Shown here piece by piece: positions 34,658 through 45,988 of a stretch of DNA of 64,000 nucleotides. A program made the position numbers and the translations under genes. The notes beneath the pieces are model-generated. The model saw only the letters and a list, made by a program, of their open reading frames with translations, was not told where the DNA came from and ran no database searches. Numbering within the stretch: the stretch's first letter is position 1; every line of letters begins with the position of its first letter. This DNA comes from Glutinoglossum americanum (lineage: Eukaryota > Ascomycota > Geoglossomycetes > Geoglossales > Geoglossaceae). The DNA is taken from the NCBI GenBank assembly GCA_020080175.1, contig JAGHQL010000051.1:79290-143289 (forward strand). The letters run 5' to 3'.

Positions 34658-36299
34658 TCAATTACCCCCTTCTATTTCCATTGCATCACCAGGGCCCTCC
34701 TCTGCCTTCGCCTGCCCAAAATTCTTTAGTAGATAGCTCCGCTTGAAATAGGTATTCGGATGCACGATCGTATCCAGCTCCGCAGCACCCCACCCTTCCT
34801 CATCCTTCGCTCTTTTTATCTCCGCCTTGTGGGTGTGCTCAAAAACCTTATTACAGGCGATGTGATAACGGCTCTTGCCCACGTCTTCCCTCACCTCCTT
34901 AAGCACGTCCCGATCGGTCACACCCGTGGCCTGTAGCAATGAGGTTAGGTTGTCGACGCTGAAATGGCGATATGGACACCCATGGGCGTCGCCAGTGTTG
35001 GGGTGGTGTTCGATAAGGATCTTCTGGCAGGAGAAGGGAGAGTAGCCCCGTCCACGCCTGTTGGCGTCACCACCGACGTCGCCATAGGCGTGGCGGACGT
35101 TATAGCGGTAGTCCTTGTTAAAGCGGTCGTCTGTGATGCTGCTGAAGGACTGTCGCCAGAACTGGATGGCGTCGTCGAGGGAGAGGCCGATGCCCTTAAG
35201 GAAGAGAGTGTATTGTAGGCGGCCGAAGTGTTTGAGGTGGTGGGTTGTGGCTAGGGTGGTTTGGAGGTGTTTCATGCAGAGGGGGAAATGCTGAGCAATG
35301 GCTGGGATTGTAGCAGCGGAAATGGCGGAGGAGGCTAGAGCGTCGGAAGAGGTGGAGGAGGCGAAGGCGGGAGTGGAGAAGTGGGTAGAGAGGTGGTTTA
35401 GGATGGGAGTGAGGCGGTCATCTTCGTCGAGGCGAGGGAGGGCGCGGGATGTTAGCTGGGGTTGCTATTAGCGCACGGCTATAGGTAGTGGAAAGGAGTA
35501 TCATACTTCGAGGCCCCTCTCCAATTGTGATGAAAACTCCGCGACGACGAGACTTAGCTGCTCCCGCACAGGCACATATGCTTTTCCCCCCTTCAGAAAC
35601 ACCCTCCGCGACTCTACCAACTCTGGCACACGCTCCCATTCTACCTTAAACCACCTCGCATCCTCTCTATATCCGCCGCCTGCTGCTATCAATTCCTTTG
35701 CCAACACTGCTCGCTCCTCTTCCCCTACAGCCTCCCACTCCAAATTCAGACTCTCTACAAAGCTTGCCCGCTCCCTGGAATCATCCTGCATGAACCGCAT
35801 GCGAAATAATGAGGTCTCAAGTTTTGCGAACCGTCGACGCAGGTCCTCAGTCCGTGAAAAGGCAAGACGCAGGATGAAATGCGAGTAGTGGTCCTTCTGG
35901 CGCTCGGCTGGCCGCGCGGAGGAGGATGAGGAGTTGGATGAGAGAGGGAGGTATTTCCTTAGGAGGGGTTCGAGGTGAGTGATGGTTTCAGTCTGGGTCT
36001 TGTTCCGGAAGGAGCAGGTTTCTAATTCGGCGAGAACTATTTTATTTGTTAGCTATCGCCATTCTAGTCATCAGTCGGAGGTTAAGAGAATGAGGAGACA
36101 TGTACGCACTTCTGAGGCGGTCAATTGCCCATTGTTCAAACTGCTCGAGGGTTATTTCAGACGTCGGCGGCGAGTCGTAGAGGTTCAGACGGTGTGGGTA
36201 TTCGACTAGCGTGTGAGCTTCAGGAGCAAACTGTCTTCGTTTGGGATCAAAATTTGCACGTCGTTTAGAGTCAATACGTGGTATCTCTTGCCGAAACAT
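34658..36299 (-). CDS. pri2: DNA primase large subunit
   Basis: Pri2 with Pri1 makes the RNA primers for DNA polymerase alpha. Three exons, 36299-36110, 36036-35507 and 35455-34658, close in phase to 505 residues. The C-terminal iron-sulfur domain has all four cysteines: C300 (PLCMKHL), C383 (YSPFSCQKIL), C400 (HGCPYRHF) and C441 (YHIACNKVF). Family blocks TSRALPRLDEDDRLTPILNH and GLSLDDAIQFWRQSF are present. Intron 2 has two in-frame acceptors 9 nt apart (35464 and 35455), so a form with three extra residues (QPQ) is possible. Two ACGCGT boxes lie 84 and 107 bp upstream of the start. Confidence 0.95.
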
Positions 36300-37418
36300 T
36301 TTGTGATGCTGCGTAGTTGTGATTGAGTGTGGTTGATTGTAGTTGATTGTAGTTGACAGTAGTCGCGAGGTTTCAGAGGGAGACGCGTTGAGTGGAAGAC
36401 GCAGTACGCGTTAATGGGCCCTTATCGAGTAAATTGCCCAGGCAAACAAGCTCCCTCTACCTAACCAGCCACAATCAACGATTTGTGAAGGGATAATTTC
36501 TCAAATGCCATGACTTTTCGTTTCACTCAAGTGCCACGGAATATTAACAAAAAACTGTACAAATCAATGCATAATATATCACTAGCGTCGTGAGGTCCAA
36601 CACCAGACAACCCCCCAACCGTCTTCCCAAGAACCACCGCGTCGCGGTACATATGTTCCGAGGTGGGCTCCATAACCACTAGGATTTTCTCGTAGTATTT
36701 GGGGGGTTATCTCATTTCATAATTGCCCATTGATCAATCACTTCCAAATGATAGTATTAAGTTGTTTCTATTCCTTGATATCATCCGCGACCTCTCCTAT
36801 GTATGACTACGGGGCGTGGAACCGAAGTATGTGCGACGCCCGGCTTGCTATAAACCGCAGCAGAGAAAAAAGAAAATCTCCCTCCATCCTTTCACCTCCC
36901 ACCTCCTTATGACCGATGCCGTACAAAAGAGGATAACTTAGAGAGTTTCATCAAGTTTAATTGGAGGTCATGATTCCGTCGTCGAAAGAAAAGATATTCT
37001 CCCCAACTCCCAACCTAGAAAGAAGGAAAAACAAAACACCTGCCTCCCAGTAGTAGGCCTAGTAATTCCCATGTAGGCGTGTCTCCGGCGGAACAGATAT
37101 CCGGGCGAATGCTGACGAGGAACCCCTGCAATCTAATAGTCCGTGGGAAATCATCTCGAAGAATTCTAGTCATCTTCACCAATCCACCTACAAGGATCCA
37201 CCATCTCGTTAGATCTTAGATAGTCGCAAATAACCTTTCGACGTGTCCATCGCGAGTCGATTTTGCGGTGCTACCCATGTATAGATCGAGAATGTGCCGT
37301 CAAGGGGAAGCGGTGTGATCACGTCCACTGTATGTTGTGTTTTGATAGATTTTAGTCTCCACAAAAGCTTCTGGAACACTTTCTCCCACCCTAGCTCATG
37401 CATATCACGGAGATCTAA
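36300..37418. promoter_or_regulatory. PRI2 promoter and CDH1 3' flank
   Basis: 1.1 kb between the PRI2 start and the CDH1 stop, both on the minus strand. The PRI2-proximal end has a repeated gattgtagtt-like stretch (about 36330-36357) and two ACGCGT boxes. No coding frame is supported; the 64-codon frame at 37209-37403 is in the CDH1 3' flank. Confidence 0.5.
36383..36411. promoter_or_regulatory. pair of MluI cell-cycle box-like sites (ACGCGT)
   Basis: ACGCGT occurs at 36383-36388 and again at 36406-36411, 23 bp apart, about 85-110 bp upstream of the PRI2 start. In budding and fission yeast such boxes bind MBF and drive G1/S transcription of DNA synthesis genes including primase. Function here is inferred. 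Confidence 0.6.
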
Positions 37419-39595
37419 TCATCGAATGACGCCCCACCCATCCAGTTTGCCGCCATCCGCACCTCCATTCCCCTTTTTTTTGAAGCAATTCCAGAATCTC
37501 AGGGTCTCATCTCCTGCGCCGGTGACAATGACCTGACCATCGGGACTCATTGCGAGATATAAAACGCGGTACGTATGGCCAGTAAGACTAACGACCTGCG
37601 TCATGCTTGGATATTTCCAGACAACGATTTGGTTCTGTGAATAACCATGTGTTGATACAATCTCATTGCTGTTCTTCGACCACGCCAGGTTACAAACTTG
37701 ACTCCCTGTGTCGATCTCTGAGATGGGTTGACCCGTAAGTGTATTCCAAAATTTAATTCTTCGGTCAGCAGTACCACCGCCACTAGCAAGTAATCCGTGC
37801 TGATGTGGAGACCAGGCAATGGCTTTAACCGCCGCAGTATGTTCTGAGAACTTCCACAGTGGAGTCTCATTCAACTTATCCCACACCATGAGCTTATTAT
37901 CATTGCCACCACTCGCTAGTTGCCCATCTTCACAGTTCCATTTCAGACCACAAACCTCTTGTTTGTGGCCAACAAGTTTTCGTAGATATTGATCCGGCTG
38001 TCGCACGTCCCGATGAAAGATGAGGCGATCACGGGACCCAGACGTGAGTATGTGATCATTCCAAGCAAGAGCGCCGACACGGGCAGTGTGACCAGTCATA
38101 GTGCGCAGACGACGACACCGCTCCGCATCCCAAATTTGGACAAATCCTTTATTAGTGCCTATTGCAACGTGTGAACCCTATTGTCCCATTATTAGCCTAG
38201 GCCCATTATATGTGCTGATTAAGGCACAAGAAGGGGCAATAGGACATACTCGTTGAATCCAGTTGACTGAAGTAACATGGTCGTCTTGTAAGTCACAGAG
38301 CTTATTTACCCTACCGGATTGTGAATTCCACATGTAGACGCAAGTACCCAGTCCAACACCTAGTACATTACTACTCCCCCAATCGACTAGATTTAGGTAA
38401 AAGTCGTCTGCTAGGTCTGGTGCATCAAGAACCTTATATGGTACCTTGCTTACAGCCCTCGGTGCTTTTCGAGGACTCAACAGCATCCGCTGGCTATCGA
38501 ACCGCACAGGCGAAAGGCTGTATATCTCGGATCGAGCATTGAGATGCGAGCCATGTCGGCTCTGAGGAGTTCGTGAAGGGGTAGGGTGACCGGAGATATT
38601 GATATGGTGGCGAGGGGACATGTAAGTAAAGAGGTTCTTATGTGGGGTTGATGGGGTTAGAGCGGATACTGGGAGGGACGAGGACGCATGTGTTGGAGGA
38701 GTTCGGGATTGTTTTGTGTCGTGAAAGGTAGTCGAGAGAGTTGAAGGTGGGTCCGGTGATAGTGTTGGAGGCGTTGGTTGGGGTATTGTAGTGTCAAATA
38801 TTTCCGAGCGGAGCAGGGTTGAAAAGGTACGATTGGCCTCTTCCGCTACAGGCACAAATATGTTAGCATTCATCCAGTGGTAGGGTAGCAGCGCTCCACA
38901 ATGGTAAGTATGCATCAGGAACTTCGTACTTCTCTGAAAATGAAGCTCTCCGTGAGGAGTCCGCTTTTTTGATCTACTCGGTGTCGAAGGGGAGCCATCA
39001 TCATGCAACAAGCTAAAGCTCGCCTGCAGATCCTGACCTTCACGATTCGGGATAAACCTGTTGGGATATCGCTCGTTAGTTTATGCCTTTGTGTGAACCT
39101 CGTGAAAATAAAGGTTTTGTGCCCGGCATCCAAACTACCACCTTAGTTGCTCAACGCAGTACCAAGTCACCACCATTCGGGGACCTCATCCCAGAAATAT
39201 CGCATTCCAACAAAACAGGAGCGCCTCCCATCGCACCTTCAATTCCCAGTAGAGGGTAGATTCACTAACCTATCACCATAAACTCTCTGTCTCTTCCGAC
39301 TTGGGCTTTGACCTGGTGTCCTCTCCCTCTGTCTTCCAGCTTGCTCAAACTCCCGCAACGCCCTGCTTAATGCATCGGGGTCGATAGCTTCTCCTCCTGC
39401 AGGTGGTTTCCGTCTATCAAGGCCATCGCCCATGGCTCGCCCGTTCGTGAGATTGCGCTTTCCTGTCGTCTGGAGAGGAGGAGTCTTTGTTCCTGATGAT
39501 GGCGCAGGAGGCGGATATGGTGGAGGTGCGGAAGCCTCAGGAAGATTCGAAGAGTTGGTCAAGGAGGGACGAGCTTCATCTTCCAACCGTCGCAT
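37419..39595 (-). CDS. cdh1: APC/C activator Cdh1/Fizzy-related
   Basis: Cdh1 brings substrates to the anaphase-promoting complex in late mitosis and G1. Three exons, 39595-39270, 39057-38250 and 38177-37419, close in phase to 630 residues. The C-box sits exactly on the first junction: YGD, then RFIPNREGQDL. A Ser/Thr-Pro-rich segment with many possible CDK sites follows, then seven WD repeats (from APRAVSKVPYKVLDAPDLAD through SGSRDRLIFHRDVR and WSKNSNEIVSTHGYSQNQI). The protein ends in WGVIR, an IR-type tail that docks on APC/C. The upstream open frame continues past this start but has no ATG; 39595 is the first one. The spacing to the next divergent gene is about 1 kb. Confidence 0.94.
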
Positions 39596-40589
39596 TTCGG
39601 GTTTCGTGGCCGAAGCAGACAATGTTCGAACGAAAGAATAGAGCCAAACGGATGAAAGAGACTGTTCCAGGTGATGCGTCCTACTGAGTCGGGCAGAGGT
39701 TGTCGGATCAAAGAGAGGTAGTACACTGTAAGTGAGGAAGAGTCGGCGATTCGTTATTTTCGTGCGGTGTCTTGTAGCCAATTCACCACAAGCCCTTGTT
39801 TCCCAGGCACATCAGGACGTCGACTGCTTACTGCTATCAGCTTACAAGGAGCTTCAGGATATCTACCGATTTTGCCGCCGCTCGAATACTATATATTAAA
39901 TGTCGCTTATCGTTGTCATTGAGGTCTTGTTAGGCTCTAATCAAAGCCAGGGGATTGCCGATGGTTGTTGTCCGTGAGGCTTAAATTCACTGGCGCACTG
40001 ACCACGCCCAACCGACGATCACAATGGCAACGACCAGAGGAAAAGCAAAGCTTGACAACAATAATATGATCGCGACAGGAACAGAGGCGCAGTGGTATCA
40101 ATTCAGGAATATAGAGGACAAGCGCACAAAAAGATATCGCTGCAAGTGGTGACGATGGTAACTGTCACTGACGACACGGAAGCGTGTTGAGCGCCGGGCG
40201 ATTTTCAATTTCTCGTCGATCAAAACAAAGGCCAAAAGGGGAAATCCAAGGGCTTCTTTTGGGCAGCGCCCGTTAGGAGTCAGAGAGGGCAAGGGAGAAA
40301 GTGAAACGATTGGATGAGGGAAGGCATAAACGAGGGGCTAGGGAGGCTTACATACGCCTGTCTTCATTTTCCGGCAAGCGTACCTCCGACCTCCTTACAC
40401 TTGGTCTGCGTGGTCCTCCGTATCCCGCACAGGACCGTACACGACAAACGCACACGATCTAATGCCAAGTCCTGTGGGATTCAGCGCCTGGGGTGTGTGC
40501 TACGCGCTTCGCCCTAATTCTTATCTTAACTAAAAGCTATTAAGACAAGGCTACTCTCGTAACACACCAAGTGCATGTGTAGGGAGTTG
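39596..40589. promoter_or_regulatory. divergent promoter region, CDH1 / aminopeptidase
   Basis: About 1 kb containing both promoters and leaders. The frame left of 39781 is an ATG-less extension of the CDH1 frame. No specific regulatory motif recognised. Confidence 0.45.
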
Positions 40590-42515
40590 ATGCTATTTCG
40601 GCGTCTTTTATCATTTCATCTACATTTCTACACTATCTCTACAGTATTCCAAGTCAACAGGAGAGCCGCATTCTCCATCTCTACGTCTCGAAGGCAATCC
40701 GACCAGCCCATAAACATGCCTAACCGTTACGCTGAAAACTTTCTGTCGTTTGTGAACGATTCCCCAACCCGTACGTCGAATTTCTTCCTATAGCTCCCCC
40801 GCATCTCGAAATATCTAACATCCTGCAATCGTCAGCATTCCACGCTGTCCATTCGGCCAAGAAATTGCTCGGAGAAGCTGGGTTCACCGAAGTCAAAGTT
40901 TGTTTTTGTCTGCATCTCTGCAGAGATACCGTAATCTAAAGTAAAACAAAAGGAAAGGGATTCTTGGTCCTCAACTGTTCGGCCAGGCGGGAAATACTTT
41001 CTCACTCGCAATGGTTCCACCATCGTGGCATTTGCAATTGGCAAGGGTTGGCGGGTGTGTGCCCTAGTTTCCTTAACAGTCTTTGAAGTCTTTTTGCCAA
41101 CCCTTACTAACATAAGCAACTACTTGTCAACTTACAGCCCGGCGGCCCAATTGCGATGATCGGTGCTCACACCGACTCCCCTTGTCTCAGGGTCAAACCC
41201 ATCAGTAAGAAGCAGTGCGATGGCTTTCTGCAGGTGGGCGTCGAGACGTATGGGGGCGGTATTTGGCATACTTGTGAGTGCCGGAGGTGAACGGGTCCGG
41301 TTGAGCCTTTAACTCAGGATGGAGAACCGCAGGGTTCGACCGCGACCTCAGCATCGCTGGCCGAGCAATGGTGAAGACCAAGGCCGGAAATTTCGAGTCT
41401 AAGCTTATCAAGGTAGATAGACCAAGTATGTCAGCTCGCTCTCCTATTATACTCAACACCGGGCCAAGCTCCTAATCTATTCTTCTATCATAGTTCTTCG
41501 CATTCCAACATTAGCCATCCACCTAGACCGTCAAGAAGCCTTCTCATTCAATAAGGAGAACCAGCTCTTTCCCATCGCTGGCCTGATAGCGGCAGAACTC
41601 AACCGAAAACCTGCCCAACCAGACATACCCAAAGATTCCAATGCTCCCTTCCAACCCCTCAAAGTCCTCACAGAGCGGCACCACCCCGCCATCGTTGAAG
41701 AAATCGCGGGAGCAGCAGGAGTGAAGCCGGGGGACGTGGTGGATTTCGAAGCCCTCCTCTATGACACTCAAAAATCTGTCATTGGCGGCATTAATAACGA
41801 GCTCATATTCTCCGCACGTCTGGATAACCTTATGATGTCCTTTTGTAGTGTAATAGGCCTCCTCGAAGCAATCAAACCCAGGGAAGACGAGGAAGATTCA
41901 TCCATCTCGCTAGTTAGTCTGTTCGATCACGAAGAGATCGGTAGTAAATCTGCTCAGGGCGCAGATTCTAACCTCCTCCCGTCCGTTATCCGCCGTCTAT
42001 CCGTTCTCCCGTGCAGTCAGGGCACTCACCAGAATTCCTCAAAAATAATCAGTCCAGACACATCAACAGCGTATGAGCAGACGCTCTCAACGTCCTTCCT
42101 CGTCTCTGCTGACATGGCTCATGGCGTGCACCCAAATTACGCGGGCAAATACGAGTCTGATCACCGGCCTGAAATCAACCAGGGCACCGTCATCAAAGTT
42201 AACGCTAACGCCCGTTACGCCACAAATTCCCCCGGAATCGTCCTTCTCCAGGAGGTCGCCCGGCGCGCAGACGATGGCAAAGGAGTACCCTTGCAGCTCT
42301 TCGTTGTGCGCAACGACTCCAGCTGCGGCTCTACCATCGGACCTATGCTGAGTGCAGCCATGGGCGCAAGAACCCTAGATCTGGGAAACCCACAGTTAAG
42401 CATGCATAGCGTTCGCGAGACTGGCGGCGCCTATGATATTGAACACGCAGTGAAGCTGTTTCAAAGCTTCTTCGTCCATTATGCAGAGGTGCACAAAAGT
42501 ATCATTGTGGAATAG
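40590..42515 (+). CDS. ape4: M18 aspartyl aminopeptidase, possible mitochondrial form
   Basis: A zinc aminopeptidase of the DNPEP/Ape4 type that removes N-terminal Asp/Glu. Exons: start to 40770, 40836-40897, 40953-41054, 41138-41273, 41333-41425 and 41494-42515; all phases close. From the ATG at 40716 ([18 protein letters not shown]) it is 489 residues, the normal size. Motifs: [22 protein letters not shown] joined to [32 protein letters not shown] and [13 protein letters not shown], so the metal ligands look intact. The frame stays open upstream to ATGs at 40590 and 40575, adding a leader ([20 protein letters not shown]...[12 protein letters not shown]) that is basic and without acidic residues, like an import signal. 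The short start is enough for a cytosolic enzyme. Confidence 0.92.
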
Positions 42516-45500
42516 GTTTTCCGATTGGGTAGAAACCTGATTAGTGAGAGTTGTGTATGTAGGGTTGCTACGATATTTCTGATGCCACAACCTAAAAAAT
42601 TATGACAGTATGGAGCATGAGAGCGATGATATGCCCAACGTCACGACTACGATCCACAAATGGAGATTGTTCTGCATTAAAGAAATATGAAAGAATGTTT
42701 ATATACTTTTTTACTTTTAATTCCCGCCTATTCGATTCCTCATGCCAACATGTATTCGAATTGACATGGTGCTAAACCCAAACAGAAGATCTTCGCTTGA
42801 AAGAAGTGAAGTGGATCATCACGCATCGTATTTGGCATCATATCCCTACCGAACTCTAATTCTTTCCTATAACCCCCCACACAGCATAGTAAAACGGTCA
42901 CATACGAGAGTCCAGACCCCGGCTTAATCAGCAGGAAAGCACACGATAACGACAAAACTCTTTTACCTTCGACTCCCAAACTCTCATGAAAACTTATCGC
43001 AAAATTCTACCGTCTCCCCGCCCCACCATCCCGTAGTACTCTTGATATGTTCCGACCATTGGTGGCGGAGAAAGGAGGGTCATAGGCTGCAAATACGTCT
43101 AGAAGGCCAGGGTTGGCGGTCCTATAGGCGATTTTTCTTTCCCCGACGATCATTCCAAGACAGGGTACGCAGTTCGCAAAAAAGGAACTGGCGGGGAAGG
43201 TGGCCGGCCTCATCTGGGGATATTCGTGGATAGATGGAATAGTCTAGATAGAGGACTCCGAAGAGAATCCTCGTACAGCCGGGGAAGGAGAAGCCACCAC
43301 GGCTTCGTACGGATATCTATCCGCGTCTCCGTATTATCTTCTAGTTCTCAGCCTGGGGGGAAACAAAACAACCCCGCGATGGATGGAAGAATTTCCTTAT
43401 TTATTCCCCACCCGAAAGGGAAAAGCAATTCTCTTTAGTTAAGCTTTTATTCCCTTACTTACGTTACAGGTGGGGTTTTGCGTTTCGAATGCTCCCGCTA
43501 GACTAGATGCCCCCCACACTTTCGCGGTAAAAGATCTTGTGCCTTATCGTTAGCTGGTTGGACGAAAAGTCATCGCCTAGGCCAGGGAAATCGGGACTTT
43601 GGCAAATGTCCATTTTCTGCGGTCATCATGCATATCACGTTAGATTGCGACTCGCCTCACCGCCTCTGGTAGAGCAGACTTTCCGTTTTGATAGAGATAG
43701 ACGACGGCGTTCGGACCGAACGGTCAGAGATCAACACTCTGGGTATTATGGGAGATCAATCATGCGACTACGGGTAGCTTCGTTCATCTGACCCTTTTTA
43801 AAAACAATTGAATATATCTCTTTTCCTGTAGAAATACTTCTATGACCAGTAGTAAAATTAACGGAACACAAAATTACAATTTCTCGGCCTTTGTGGGTAA
43901 CCCAAGCCGAAGCTGTTGCACGCCAAGTCGAAATGGAACGTTGACTTCGTCTTGGTGTTGATGTTTGGTGGGGCAAAAGTTGAGCGACCTCGGAGCAAAA
44001 ACATGAGTTGATGTGTGTGCGTATATGAAGTGCATGAAGATGAATGAAGAAAAACGTGGGATGAAGGACATGAAAGCAAGACTGGGCGTATGGCCGCATT
44101 ATCCGCGCCCGGCGCAAAGAGTGAGGTGAGGGCAATGAAGACAAAATACACTAGCGAATGTGGACCGGGATTATTCTATGTTGTAAAGACCGGTGAGGCG
44201 CGGGAGATATGCAACCCCCATCCATCACATTCCGGCCAAAAGTGAAGATTCAATGCGTGATGCGTGATGTTGGCCCGTGCACTGCGGCGTATCAGCAAGC
44301 CATCTCGCTCAGCTGACGGCCAAGACAAGACCGATCACTGGTTTTGTCTCAACTGTAGATGGATGATCCATCGTTTTAATCGAGCGTGGCTTGGAGCTTC
44401 CATCCAATTCTGTATATTAAAAGAAGCGTCTCCTGCACTTGACGCATCAGCGGTGGTGGATCAAAAAGAGCGGCGTCATAATTCGGTTCTAGATCAGGCG
44501 ATTTATTCAGTGTAACCATACCAAGCTCCAATGATGATGACGAAGCAGCTGTGTGTTGCCCTTCGGCTCGTCTGGGATTGAAGCGAGTTGATGTTGAGAG
44601 CGCTGCTGATCCCTAACTGCCTCTTGGCGCCGTTAATCCTTCAAGTAATTCTCACTTGGCGGTATTTTCGGGTGCCGAAAGGCGTTGCGGTTGAAGAGAG
44701 AGGTTGACGTAGAGAATGTGAGATGATGATGCAGGTCGTCAACTGGCGAAGATTAGGATAGGTCGGGTCGAACGAGAGAAGGTTGATCCTTGGCGGCCAT
44801 TCTGCACGTCGTTGCCTGAGGTCAAGCATGCGCCTGCTAGCGGTAATAATTGTGGTTATGGAGGATTATAGCAAGCTAGTTAGTGAGCCAGTGTTTGTTC
44901 TGGAGGTTTCAACTAGTGGCTCTCGGTCGCATCTTGACTTTTATTCCGGAGGCCTTCTTTCATGTATCTGTTCAAGCGAACCCGTGCGCCGCTAGGATAA
45001 AATCACGGAATATCCTGGCGTTTTGATGTTGGTGGATCGGATAGCGAGAGTCTGTGCGAGGTGTCAGCCTCTTACCTACTACGCTTTGTCGGTGGCTGCT
45101 GCGGTGACCAAAACAGCAACACAGCACAGTGTGCAGCCTTTGGCCCCTCCTTGCCTTGCAACATATGCCCTATTGTATTCGGTGCTCTTCTTCCCGCTGT
45201 CACATCCCTCGGTCTTGGTTTTGCTACTGTTGCCTCTGCAGCCGTGTTTCGCCTCGCAGTAGCCCGTCGACTCTTATCGTTGTGCAAAGCCCTTGGAAAA
45301 CCAAAAACTCTTCGGCGCATCCGTTACGGGAGAGCTGAAGAGGCGTACGCTATAGGAAGTGTTGTCGAACGCGTCAGGCAAAAATACTCAGCCGCCCCAG
45401 TCAAATCTCGTTGACTTCCGTCCTGCAGATGGCCACAGCAATCCCCTGTCCATAATACCTGCTTCGTCGTCATTCCATTGGCCAGGATTTTTCATCTTGA

Positions 45501-45988
45501 GCAGCCAGTTTAAATTACAGTTCCATAAGATAACCTTGTCGGGTAGGATACCTATACTCGTAGAAAAGCATCTCATCGCGGTCCAGGGTATTTGCCGCCT
45601 ACGTTCAGAAGGTGAGTGAATTCTTGTGTCAGTAATAATCCAATCTTACACCGCCTGAAGCAGCGGGCTTTGATACACCACTCGCGTCCCTCATCTCCCC
45701 CACATACATGTTTTGTTTGCCTCCGAATCTGCATACCGTTCCTTCGGGTCGTGTTCTGTACTCTCATTTGCCTACGGTCTACCAGTCAATCTTTGATACA
45801 GTCTAACAAGTTTGTCGTCGCGCAGACCGCTCTGAACCTACACTTCGGCTGCGTTTCGCATCTTTCCTTTCGACTTTGACGTCCACCGCTTCAGAAAAAC
45901 ATCGCCATCCCGTTTACGACGAAATTGTGGGGTCTTCACCTCGTCGACCGAGTCCGTTTCCTAGTCAGCCCCATGTGCATCAAGGACA
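42516..45988. other. gene-poor interval, 3.5 kb
   Basis: No frame here has convincing protein features. The best-looking, 45061-45414, has no ordered domain and overlaps other frames of similar length. The right end (about 45.3-45.99 kb) is presumably promoter and leader of the leucine-rich-repeat gene; an ACGCGT lies near 45368. No repeats or transposon ends were seen. Confidence 0.5.

Noticed and set aside
45061-45414. 117-codon frame with some hydrophobic stretches
   Set aside because: Overlaps other long frames on both strands in the same region and shows no conserved feature.
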